Shown: positions 1-6,184 of the stretch, piece after piece
Layout of the letters: each line of letters starts with the position of its first letter
Position numbering within the stretch: the first letter of the stretch is position 1
Source: Candidatus Krumholzibacteriia bacterium
Lineage (GTDB): Bacteria > Krumholzibacteriota > Krumholzibacteria > WVZY01 > JAKEHA01
Reading direction: 5' to 3'
DNA: 6,457 nt
Assembly: GCA_029863355.1 (NCBI GenBank)
Contig: JAOTVO010000153.1
Span: 1-6,457, forward strand
Translations under genes and position numbers: made by a program
The notes under the pieces: generated by a model
What the model was told of the DNA's origin: nothing
Seen by the model: only the letters and a program-made list of their open reading frames with translations
Databases searched by the model: none

Positions 1-717
1 CGCCAGACGCTCCTGCACCTGCGACACGTTGAGCTCGCTGCGATAGAGCAGCTTGTAGAGCTGTTTGACACGGGCCCTGCGCTCTGCCGAGAACCCCCGG
101 CGCTCGAGCCCGACGGAATTGATTCCGTACACGCGCGCCGGACTGCCGGCGATCTTCATGAACGGCGGCACGTCCCGCTCCACGCGGCTCCCGCCCCCGA
201 TGAACGCATACCTGCCGATACGCACGAACTGATGGACCGGCGTGACCCCGCCCACGATGGCGTAGTCGTCCACGAATACGTGCCCGGCCAGATTGACCGA
301 GTTGGCCAGTATCACCTCGTTGCCGATCACGCAGTTGTGGGCCACGTGCGCGTAGGCCATCAGCAGACACTTGTTTCCGACCACGGTCGCCTCCCCCTCG
401 TTCGTCGCCGTGTTCACCGTGACGAACTCGCGCACCGTATTCCCGTCGCCCATCTCGAGGCGCGTGATGCCTCCGTGGTACTTCAGGTCTTGCGGCGGCG
501 TGCCGATGCTGGCGCCGTGATAGAACACGTTGTTGCGTCCGACCCGCGTGTGTCCCTCGATGAGCACGTGGTCGCCGATGCGGCAGCCGTCCCCGACCTC
601 GACGTTCTCGCCGATGACGCTGTAGGGCCCCACCTTGACGCCTTCACCGATCCGCGCCCAGGGGTGGATCACCGCCGTGGGATGGATGTCCGACTTCTTG
701 AAGTTGACGCTTCTCAC
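1..717 (-). CDS. lpxA: LpxA, UDP-N-acetylglucosamine O-acyltransferase (3' end outside window)
   Basis: Cytoplasmic enzyme for the first lipid A step: transfer of (3R)-hydroxyacyl from ACP to the 3-OH of UDP-GlcNAc. The 239 visible residues show imperfect hexapeptide repeats of a left-handed beta-helix from about residue 11, then the start of the C-terminal helical domain ([15 protein letters not shown]). The catalytic-region motif AHVAHNC gives H124 and H127, matching E. coli H122 and H125. H146 (LAGH) and H162 (VHQF) match E. coli H144 and H160 with a constant offset of 2. No stop codon is reached; against the 262-residue E. coli enzyme about 25 residues are missing. The GTG start at 717 is chosen because a GAGGTGG site lies just upstream; an in-frame GTG 15 bases earlier lacks such a site. 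It follows fabZ by 55 bases and is probably co-transcribed. The position equivalent to the E. coli acyl-chain ruler residue G173 is glycine (G175). Confidence 0.96.
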   Translation of the reverse strand, partial: MRSVNFKKSDIHPTAVIHPWARIGEGVKVGPYSVIGENVEVGDGCRIGDHVLIEGHTRVGRNNVFYHGASIGTPPQDLKYHGGITRLEMGDGNTVREFVTVNTATNEGEATVVGNKCLLMAYAHVAHNCVIGNEVILANSVNLAGHVFVDDYAIVGGVTPVHQFVRIGRYAFIGGGSRVERDVPPFMKIAGSPARVYGINSVGLERRGFSAERRARVKQLYKLLYRSELNVSQVQERLA

Positions 718-720
718 TTT

Positions 721-727
721 CCACCTC
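721..727 (-). promoter_or_regulatory. Ribosome binding site of lpxA
   Basis: On the minus strand the bases GAGGTGG lie 3 bases before the GTG at 717; the GAGGT core is 5 bases away. This match to the anti-Shine-Dalgarno sequence decides for GTG 717 over the in-frame GTG at about 732, which has no purine-rich stretch before it. Confidence 0.65.
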
Positions 728-772
728 GCTCGCACCCGGTCGCGGCCGCGTGCGCGTTGTACGGGGTCCGGC

Positions 773-2086
773 CTAGCGCTCCACGATCGCCGACGACAGC
801 TCCGCTTCCGCGGTGAGGTTGCCGTCCACGAACGCCTGTCCCCACATCGTGCACATTCCCCTGCGCAGGCTTTTCAGCTCGAGCTCGAAGCGAAGCTGAT
901 CGCCCGGCACCACGGGCCGGCGGAACCTCGCCTTGTCTACACGCGTGAAGTAGACGAGGTACCTCTTGGGATCGTCAACCGTATTCAGAAGGAGCACGCC
1001 CCCGGTCTGGGCCATGGCCTCGATGATGAGTACCGCGGGCATGATCGGGTGCCCCGGGAAGTGCCCGGGGAAGAACGGCTCGTTTATCGTCACGTTCTTT
1101 ATCCCCACCACTCGCTTGCGGTCCTCCAGCTCGACGATCCGGTCGACGAGCAGAAACGGGTAGCGGTGCGGCATGATCTCCTGGATCAGACCAATGTCCC
1201 AGTGGCCCGAGGCGGTGGCCAGGGCGGTGCGCTTCTTGGCCAGGTAGGCGTTGCGCAGCTCGCGCACGAAAGCGATGTTGCCCGCGTGTCCCGACTTGAC
1301 GGCGTGAATGTGGCCGCGGATCGGCACCCCGAGCAGCGAGAGGTCGCCGATAAGATCGAGGATCTTGTGGCGCACCGGCTCGTCGGCGAAGCGTAGCGGC
1401 GCGTCGTTGCGCACGCCGTCGTCGTCGAACACAACCGCATTGTCGAGCGAACCGCCGCGAATCAGCCCCATCGCCCGCAGCCGCTCCACGTCCTCCATGA
1501 GCACGAAGGTGCGGGCGGGCGCCACCTCGTGCTCGAACGCGTCGGCGTCGATTTCGAAGGCGGCGTACTGGGTGCCGATGGCCGCGCAATGGTACTGGAT
1601 GGTGAAGCTCACGCGGAACGTCTCGGCGGGCAGGGCGTGCAGCTCCACTTCTCCGGAGCGGTAGCTTATCGCGCGCTCGACGGTGAACGCCTCCACGGGC
1701 GCGCCCTGATTCTCGAAACCCACCTCCCGCAGCGTGCGCACGAAAGACGCATAATTCCCGTCCGGCGGTTCGGGCGGCTCGGCGGCGTCTATCTCGATGG
1801 TCACGTTGTCGAGCTGGAGCCCGTAGCACGCGGCGAGAATGTGCTCGACCGTGTGGATCTGGACCTCGCCGTTGGAGATCGTGGTGTTGCGGAATGCGGG
1901 GGCGTCGGCGGGGATACTGGACACCAGAGCGGGGATCTCGATCGGCGGGTCGAGATCCACGCGCATAAATTTAATGCCGCTGTCGCGCGGCGCTGGCTTG
2001 AAGGTGACCCGGGCAGGCGCGCCGGTGTGGAGCCCCTGTCCTTCCACAGAGAACTCCCTTCTAATCGTCCGTTGCTGACGAATCAA
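773..2086 (-). CDS. lpxC-fabZ: Bifunctional LpxC-FabZ: UDP-3-O-acyl-GlcNAc deacetylase fused to 3-hydroxyacyl-ACP dehydratase
   Basis: A 437-residue cytoplasmic fusion. Residues 1 to about 286 are LpxC, the zinc deacetylase that performs the committed step of lipid A synthesis. The signature TVEH gives the catalytic E81 and zinc ligand H82; HKILDLIGD gives zinc ligands H240 and D244 plus conserved D248; SGH gives catalytic H267. After a linker of about 10 residues, residues 296-437 are FabZ, a hot-dog-fold dehydratase of (3R)-hydroxyacyl-ACP, with [11 protein letters not shown] at 306-316, catalytic H342 in FPGHFPG, and catalytic E356 in IIEAMAQ. Both halves keep every catalytic residue I can check, so both are probably active. 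The start is TTG at 2086, giving the usual LpxC opening (MIRQQRTI...GLHTG), with AAGGGAG six bases upstream. The start overlaps the end of lpxD by 26 bases, which suggests translational coupling. LpxC/FabZ fusions are known in Bacteroidetes and relatives. Oddities: PPEPPDGN at 103-111 where E. coli has EIPIMDGS, and Ala instead of Gly at 351. Confidence 0.97.
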   Translation of the reverse strand: MIRQQRTIRREFSVEGQGLHTGAPARVTFKPAPRDSGIKFMRVDLDPPIEIPALVSSIPADAPAFRNTTISNGEVQIHTVEHILAACYGLQLDNVTIEIDAAEPPEPPDGNYASFVRTLREVGFENQGAPVEAFTVERAISYRSGEVELHALPAETFRVSFTIQYHCAAIGTQYAAFEIDADAFEHEVAPARTFVLMEDVERLRAMGLIRGGSLDNAVVFDDDGVRNDAPLRFADEPVRHKILDLIGDLSLLGVPIRGHIHAVKSGHAGNIAFVRELRNAYLAKKRTALATASGHWDIGLIQEIMPHRYPFLLVDRIVELEDRKRVVGIKNVTINEPFFPGHFPGHPIMPAVLIIEAMAQTGGVLLLNTVDDPKRYLVYFTRVDKARFRRPVVPGDQLRFELELKSLRRGMCTMWGQAFVDGNLTAEAELSSAIVER

Positions 2087-3125
2087 CCGACGCTCCCTTC
2101 TCCAGCTCGGCCACGATCCTCTCCAGCTCCCGCACGCGGCGGAACAAATCCGGAAGCCGGGCCGTGTGGGCGTAGAGACGTCTGGCCAGGCCGTGCTCGC
2201 GCGCTGGGTACCCGGACACCGTCGTGTCCGGCGGGATCGACTTGGTCACACCTCCCTGCGCCCCCACCACGGCGTTGTCGCCGATCGTGATGTGCCCAAC
2301 CAGCCCCGCCTGCCCCGCCAGCGTTACGTTGCGTCCCAGCTCGGTACTGCCGGATATCCCGGCCTGGGCGGCAATCACGCAATCCTCGCCCACGATCACG
2401 TTGTGGGCAACCTGTACCAGGTTGTCGATCTTGGTGCCGCGATGGACTCGGGTCTCCCCCGTCGTGGCGCGGTCGATGCACGTGTTGGCCCCGATCTCGA
2501 CGTCGTCCTCCACGATCACGCGGCCGATCTGGGGCACTTTGTGGTGGCGACTGCCGTCCTTGGCGAAGCCGAAGCCGTCCGCGCCGATCACCGCGCCCGG
2601 CTGGACGATCACCCGGTCGCCGACGACCGTTCCCTCCCGCACCGTCACGTTGGGATAGAGCAGGCACTCCTCGCCGATCTCGGCGCCCTCGCCGATGAAT
2701 GTCCCGCAGAGAATCGTCGTCCCCCGCCCCACGCGGACGCCCCGCGCGATCTGGCAGAACGGCCCCACGGCGACGTTCTCGCCCAGCTCCGCCGATCGAT
2801 CGATGACGGCCGACTCGTGCACGCCCCGCGCGTACTGGACGGCGCGGTCCTGCGCGAAGAACGACAGGACCTGCAGATAGGCGAAATAGGGGTTACCGAC
2901 GCGGATGAGCGGTTGCGCGCAGGCCAGACTCGCCGCCCCGATTACGGCCGACGCCGCCGTCGTACCTAGGAACTCCTCGTACTTCGGGTTGGCGACAAAG
3001 GTGATGTCTCCCGCCTTCGCTTCCCGGATTCCGGCGACACCGCGTATCTCGGTCTGCGCGTCACCTTCGACCTCGCCCCCGACGAGCGCAGCGAGATCCC
3101 CGAGCTTGAAGCAGCGAGTTGCCAA
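2061..3125 (-). CDS. lpxD: LpxD, UDP-3-O-(3-hydroxyacyl)glucosamine N-acyltransferase
   Basis: Cytoplasmic third enzyme of lipid A synthesis; it adds a (3R)-hydroxyacyl chain from ACP to the free amine made by LpxC. It has 354 residues (E. coli 341). The N-terminal uridine-binding domain spans about residues 1-100, with ITFVANPKY (F43, N46, Y49). The hexapeptide left-handed beta-helix spans about 103-305, with the family motifs GADGFGFA, PQIGRV and DNLVQVAHNV, which contains the catalytic H241. A charged C-terminal helix (about 320-345) ends in a Ser/Asp-rich tail. Start: two in-frame TTG codons are possible, at 3134 and 3125. I prefer 3125 because the upstream AGGGGGA is about 9 bases from it but directly abuts 3134; the longer form would add three residues. 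The gene lies 28 bases after ompH, and its last 26 bases overlap the start of lpxC-fabZ. Confidence 0.96.
   Translation of the reverse strand: MATRCFKLGDLAALVGGEVEGDAQTEIRGVAGIREAKAGDITFVANPKYEEFLGTTAASAVIGAASLACAQPLIRVGNPYFAYLQVLSFFAQDRAVQYARGVHESAVIDRSAELGENVAVGPFCQIARGVRVGRGTTILCGTFIGEGAEIGEECLLYPNVTVREGTVVGDRVIVQPGAVIGADGFGFAKDGSRHHKVPQIGRVIVEDDVEIGANTCIDRATTGETRVHRGTKIDNLVQVAHNVIVGEDCVIAAQAGISGSTELGRNVTLAGQAGLVGHITIGDNAVVGAQGGVTKSIPPDTTVSGYPAREHGLARRLYAHTARLPDLFRRVRELERIVAELEKGASVDSSATDD
2093..2099 (-). promoter_or_regulatory. Ribosome binding site of lpxC-fabZ, inside lpxD
   Basis: AAGGGAG on the minus strand, 6 bases before the TTG start at 2086. It lies within codons for the C-terminal Glu-Lys-Gly of LpxD, so ribosomes finishing lpxD cross it. 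It supports the TTG start over the GTG 39 bases downstream, which would delete the conserved N-terminal strand of LpxC. Confidence 0.65.
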
Positions 3126-3134
3126 GAGCGCCAA

Positions 3135-3141
3135 TCCCCCT
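3135..3141 (-). promoter_or_regulatory. Purine-rich site (possible RBS) of lpxD
   Basis: AGGGGGA on the minus strand, directly before TTG 3134 and 9 bases before TTG 3125. It is an imperfect anti-Shine-Dalgarno match (no AGGAG core), but its spacing fits 3125 and not 3134, so it bears on the start choice. Confidence 0.4.
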
Positions 3142-3153
3142 GCAAAACGACGG

Positions 3154-3687
3154 CTACTGCTGCTGGTGCAGCTGGGTGAGGACGATGGAGGTCAGGTCCA
3201 GCGTCTTGTCCGCGTAAACGACATCGGCGCGGGCCACGTCGAAGACCATCAGCAGCCCCCGCTCCTTCGCGAGGTCCTCGAGAATCCGGTTGATCTTGTC
3301 GAGGATCGGCTGCGTGAGCTCTTTGTTGCGCTGGGCAGCGAGTCCGTCGTCACCGAAGGTCTCCGCCATGAACCGCTCGTATTCCTGCATGAGGCGCTCG
3401 AGCTCGAGGCGTTTCTCCTGCTTTTTCTCTTCGGAGAGCATCAAGCTCTGCGCCTGCAACTCGTCGCGAAGCCGAACGATGTCCTGCTCCATGCGGTTCT
3501 TCTGCGCGGTCCAGGCGTCGACATCCTGACGGTAGACCCGCTCCGCCTCCTGCGTTTCCCTGTACTCCGCGAAAATCTTAATCGAGTCAATGTATCCGAT
3601 CTTCAGGTCCTGCGCAAGCGAAGAAATGGCAAGCCCAGGGACCAGCATCGCGCCCAGCGCGAGCACTCTAAGCACCTTGTACGTCAT
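3154..3687 (-). CDS. ompH: OmpH/Skp family periplasmic outer-membrane protein chaperone
   Basis: 177-residue member of the Skp/OmpH family. These periplasmic trimers hold unfolded outer-membrane proteins in a helical cavity and deliver them to the BAM complex. An N-terminal signal peptide has K4 and R7, a hydrophobic core to about residue 21, and a likely signal peptidase I site after S-L-A (residue 25). The mature protein opens with KIGYIDSIKIF, the typical OmpH strand, then a long charged helical hairpin at about 40-140 (QKNRMEQDIVRLRDEL, EEKKQEKRLELERLMQEYERF). It ends with LLMVFDVARADVVYADKTLDLTSIVL, close to the family's usual VVYADPSLDLT ending. The ATG at 3687 is preceded by AAGGAG nine bases away. 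The same frame stays open up to 4368, but that extension only overlaps bamA and lacks chaperone features. It lies 50 bases after bamA and upstream of lpxD, as in many diderms. Sequence conservation is low in this family, so the assignment rests on architecture, the end motifs and context. Confidence 0.93.
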   Translation of the reverse strand: MTYKVLRVLALGAMLVPGLAISSLAQDLKIGYIDSIKIFAEYRETQEAERVYRQDVDAWTAQKNRMEQDIVRLRDELQAQSLMLSEEKKQEKRLELERLMQEYERFMAETFGDDGLAAQRNKELTQPILDKINRILEDLAKERGLLMVFDVARADVVYADKTLDLTSIVLTQLHQQQ

Positions 3688-3696
3688 GATCTTACA

Positions 3697-3702
3697 CTCC
3701 TT
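3697..3702 (-). promoter_or_regulatory. Ribosome binding site of ompH
   Basis: AAGGAG on the minus strand, 9 bases before the ATG at 3687. It is the best Shine-Dalgarno match in the window and fixes the ompH start, against the open frame that continues upstream into bamA. Confidence 0.75.
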
Positions 3703-3737
3703 GTCCAGTTTGCGGGTCACGACCTCTCGCGCCCCCA

Positions 3738-6044
3738 CTAGAACGCGCCTCCGAAAGTGATATGCGGCTCCCAGCCGCTGTACGGACGCCCGGTCCCGGT
3801 GAGCCGGTCGAACCCGTAGCCGTAATCCATGCCCACCGTCCCCAGCATGGGCAGCTCGATGCGAATGCCCACCCCCGCGCCGCGACGCATGGTGGCGAGG
3901 TCGGCGGCCTGGAAGCTGTTCCACGTGTTCCCCGCGTCGAAGAAGAACAACCCGTACACCGTCGGCGGCGCCACCGGGAACGAGATCTCGTAGGAAAAAA
4001 CCTGCATGTACCGGCCGCCGATGAACGCCTGGTTCCCCGCCGGCACCACTTCGTAGAAGTCGTAGCCGCGCAGCGCATAGCGCCGGTTGCCGCCCAGCCG
4101 GAACAGCTCGTAGTCGGGGACGCTGGTCGGGTCGCCGTAGCCGTCGAGCACTCCCGCGCTCACGCGCGCCTCGAGCACGAACCGCCACAGCAGTCGCTCG
4201 TACCACGAGAAAGCCGCCTCGTAGCGCTGGAAGCGCACGTCGCCGCCCAGGGCGCCACCCGTCCAGCGGCCGCTCACGACGGTCCGCGTCCCCAACGTCG
4301 GATGAAAGGGATTGTCCGTCGAGTTGCGGGCAAACGTCAACATCACCGAGCTGGTCGTCTGCGGCCAAACCTGGAACCGGAGCGGACCGAAGTAGCCGGG
4401 TGAAAAGTCCGAGAGCTCGACGTCCTCCAGGCTGTAGCGGGCCGACACCGTAGTGTAGTCCATCCAGGGGAAGGGGCGTCCCACCCGGACCGAGAAGCCG
4501 GTGCGCCGGTCCGAGTAGAACTGCTGGCGCACCTGATTCTGCACCATGCTGTACACGCTCAGCGAGAGTTCCGTGGGCGTGCCCATCAACCAGGGCTCGG
4601 TAAACTGGACGCTGACGTTCTGACGATAGCGGGAGAACTCCCAGTCCAGCCCGATGCGCAGCCCGCGCCCCAGAAAGTTGGGCTCGGTGACGCCGATGAA
4701 GCCGCTAATGCGGTTGAGCTGCGAGAAACCCGCGCCCATGCGGAACTGGCCGGCCGGCTTCTCCTCGACGCGCAGCGTGAGGTCGATGTCGCCCTCCTCG
4801 TTGGAGGGGACGAAGCTGGGCTGCGGGGGGCCAGCGAAAAAGCCCAGATTGAAGACCTCCCGCAGCGACCGGCGCAGGCGGCTCGCCGCGAATACGTCCC
4901 CGGGCGCGATCAGCAGCTCCCGCCGGATCACGTTCTCCGCCGTCTTGCTGTTGCCGGTGATGTTGATCTCGTTGACGTGGGCGAGGCTGCCCTGAGCGAT
5001 CTCGATATTGATATCCACCGTGTCGCCGCGCACCGACTTGACCGGCGTGACCGTCGAGTAGATGTAGCCCCGGTCCCAGAATTTGTTGCCCACGCTCTGC
5101 TGGACAAAAGTGAGCTCGAACTCGTCCACCGGGTCGCCGCGCTCCAGCGTGATCTCGCGCGCGATGGTGCTGTCCGCAAAGAGCTCGTTGCCCGTCCACG
5201 AGATATCGCCCACGAAGTACTGCTTGCCCTCGTCCACGGTGACGAATATGTCCAGGCCGCGCCCGTCGTCCGAGAAGTCCAGCTCCGTGTCGACGATCTG
5301 GGCGTCGAGGAACCCATAGCGTTTGTACAGCCCGATGATGCGCTCGCGGTCCTCCTCGAACTTCTTGGGCTTGAAGTCGGCTCCGCGCCACCAGCGGTCC
5401 TCGTTGGTCTTCATGGTGCCGCGCACCTCGCCCGTCTCCATCGCGTGCACGCCGATGAAGTCGACGTGCTTTACGGAGACCTTCTCGCCCGCGTCGATGT
5501 CGTAGACCAGCACGCGCGAGCGAGTCTTGGCGTCGTCCACGATGGTGTCGTGCACCGCCGCGCGGTAGTAGCCCTTCTCCCGGTAGAGATCGACGATGGC
5601 TTCGCGATCCGAGCCCACCAGCGCCGGCCGCACGAAACCGCCCTTGGTGACGGAGATCACCTTGGTGACATCGTCCTTGCTCACGTGGTCGGCGCCCTCG
5701 ATGCGGACGTCGTCCACCTTGGGGTATTCGGAGACGCGGATCTCGATCCAGACCGAGTCGGGGTGCGTGCCGCTCAGGCGATGGGCCGCGATGTCCACGA
5801 ACTGCCGCGTCTCGAAGAGGCGCTTGAGCGCCGAGCGCACCTCCTCGACTTCGTAGCGCTCGCCGGGGGCGAGGCGCAGCACGCGGGCAATCTTCTCCTG
5901 GGTCACCTGGCGGTTACCCACGATACGCAGGCCCTGCACATAGGCCGGCCGCTCGGCGGAGCGCTGCGCTCGAGCCGGCCCGGCCCAGGTCCCTAGGAGG
6001 CACGCACCCACCCCCACCCGTAGTGCTAACTTATTTATTCCCAT
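3738..6044 (-). CDS. bamA: BamA, outer-membrane protein assembly factor
   Basis: 768-residue Omp85 protein, the central BAM component that folds and inserts beta-barrel proteins into the outer membrane (E. coli 810 residues). The signal peptide has K5 and R9, a hydrophobic core at about 10-22 and a likely cleavage site A24-R25-A26. Five POTRA domains follow at about 35-107, 108-186, 187-274, 275-352 and 353-428; their boundaries are visible from recurring strand starts such as GLRIVGN, DVRIEGA, HVDFIGV, DISWTGN and EINITGN. The 16-strand barrel occupies about 433-768. Key marks are LRGY at 658-661 (the loop 6 VRGF/Y motif), FFDAGN at 701-706, NPFHPTLGTR at 578-587, and a terminal Phe (ITFGGAF) typical of an outer-membrane beta-signal. 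The ATG at 6044 is chosen because it starts a proper signal peptide. An in-frame GTG at 6080 would add 12 residues ahead of it and lies inside a predicted -10 element. No Shine-Dalgarno sequence precedes the ATG. It is probably the first gene of the bamA-ompH-lpxD-lpxC/fabZ-lpxA transcript. Confidence 0.97.
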   Translation of the reverse strand: MGINKLALRVGVGACLLGTWAGPARAQRSAERPAYVQGLRIVGNRQVTQEKIARVLRLAPGERYEVEEVRSALKRLFETRQFVDIAAHRLSGTHPDSVWIEIRVSEYPKVDDVRIEGADHVSKDDVTKVISVTKGGFVRPALVGSDREAIVDLYREKGYYRAAVHDTIVDDAKTRSRVLVYDIDAGEKVSVKHVDFIGVHAMETGEVRGTMKTNEDRWWRGADFKPKKFEEDRERIIGLYKRYGFLDAQIVDTELDFSDDGRGLDIFVTVDEGKQYFVGDISWTGNELFADSTIAREITLERGDPVDEFELTFVQQSVGNKFWDRGYIYSTVTPVKSVRGDTVDINIEIAQGSLAHVNEINITGNSKTAENVIRRELLIAPGDVFAASRLRRSLREVFNLGFFAGPPQPSFVPSNEEGDIDLTLRVEEKPAGQFRMGAGFSQLNRISGFIGVTEPNFLGRGLRIGLDWEFSRYRQNVSVQFTEPWLMGTPTELSLSVYSMVQNQVRQQFYSDRRTGFSVRVGRPFPWMDYTTVSARYSLEDVELSDFSPGYFGPLRFQVWPQTTSSVMLTFARNSTDNPFHPTLGTRTVVSGRWTGGALGGDVRFQRYEAAFSWYERLLWRFVLEARVSAGVLDGYGDPTSVPDYELFRLGGNRRYALRGYDFYEVVPAGNQAFIGGRYMQVFSYEISFPVAPPTVYGLFFFDAGNTWNSFQAADLATMRRGAGVGIRIELPMLGTVGMDYGYGFDRLTGTGRPYSGWEPHITFGGAF

Positions 6045-6070
6045 TAAAATACGCGACCAGATGCCGCCGC

Positions 6071-6099
6071 ATGCTAGCACAAGCCCACGGGGCTGTAAA
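6071..6099 (-). promoter_or_regulatory. Predicted sigma-70-like promoter P2 of bamA
   Basis: Minus strand: TTTACA (6099-6094), 17 bases, TAGCAT (6076-6071). The -35 matches the consensus at five of six positions and the -10 at four of six; a TG one base before the -10 makes it an extended -10. The predicted transcript start near 6062-6064 leaves a leader of about 20 bases before the bamA ATG at 6044. Inferred from sequence only. Confidence 0.5.
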
Positions 6100-6102
6100 C
6101 CG

Positions 6103-6133
6103 AAAATCCCCCCGGCGCGCGGCCAGGGGGATT
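6103..6133 (-). terminator. GC-rich hairpin with short U-tract (possible intrinsic terminator of the Clp gene, or bamA leader structure)
   Basis: On the minus-strand RNA, a 5' arm at 6133-6122 pairs with a 3' arm at 6116-6105 over 12 consecutive pairs, including one G-U wobble, around the 5-base loop CGCGC at 6121-6117. The RNA then reads UU, CG, GUUU, so four U's span the stem end and tail. Lying 52 bases past the Clp stop, it looks like an intrinsic terminator, but the U-tract is short and interrupted. It sits between two predicted promoters, so it could instead be a leader hairpin of transcripts from P1. Confidence 0.55.
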
Positions 6134-6147
6134 CTGCAATCGGCTGG

Positions 6148-6176
6148 AATATAGGGGATTACGGCCCGACCGTCAA
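6148..6176 (-). promoter_or_regulatory. Predicted sigma-70-like promoter P1, upstream of the hairpin
   Basis: Minus strand: TTGACG (6176-6171), 17 bases, TATATT (6153-6148). Both hexamers match the sigma-70 consensus at five of six positions with optimal spacing, the best such match I find in the window. It begins 9 bases after the Clp gene stop. The expected start near 6140-6141 lies 7-8 bases before the hairpin and about 97 bases before the bamA ATG. Inferred from sequence only. Confidence 0.55.
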
Positions 6177-6180
6177 CGGT
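6161..6180 (-). repeat. Overlapping short inverted repeats on the P1 -35 element
   Basis: ACCGT-TG-ACGGT (6180-6169) is a perfect 5-base inverted repeat with a 2-base centre covering the -35 hexamer of P1. Its right arm is reused in a second one, ACGG-TCGGG-CCGT (6173-6161). Such symmetry can be an operator, but short repeats arise easily by chance in GC-rich DNA. Confidence 0.25.
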
Positions 6181-6184
6181 CGCC

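Noticed and set aside
741..750. Perfect palindrome CGCGGCCGCG in the fabZ-lpxA gap, considered as a terminator
   Set aside because: It is only 10 bases with no loop and no U-tract. Such GC palindromes are expected by chance here, and it would split an evident operon.
232..1396. Plus-strand open frames antisense to lpxA and lpxC-fabZ (232-816 and 635-1396)
   Set aside because: Antisense shadows with biased composition and no plausible domains. The minus strand carries complete catalytic motifs throughout.
2166..3741. Long plus-strand open frames antisense to lpxD and ompH (2166-2969 and 2905-3741)
   Set aside because: They are mirror frames of conserved genes, caused by GC-rich third codon positions. 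The translations have no family resemblance.
3688..4368. Upstream extension of the ompH frame into bamA
   Set aside because: The extension encodes Arg/Ala-rich sequence overlapping the BamA barrel in another frame. ATG 3687 has a strong RBS and begins a proper signal peptide.
4977..5996. 339-codon open frame on the plus strand, antisense to bamA
   Set aside because: It has low-complexity His/Asp/Val/Leu-rich composition typical of antisense frames in GC-rich genes, no recognisable domain, and the opposite strand encodes an unmistakable BamA.
6045..6080. Longer BamA start at GTG 6080
   Set aside because: It would put 12 residues before the signal peptide, and the codon overlaps the predicted P2 -10 element.
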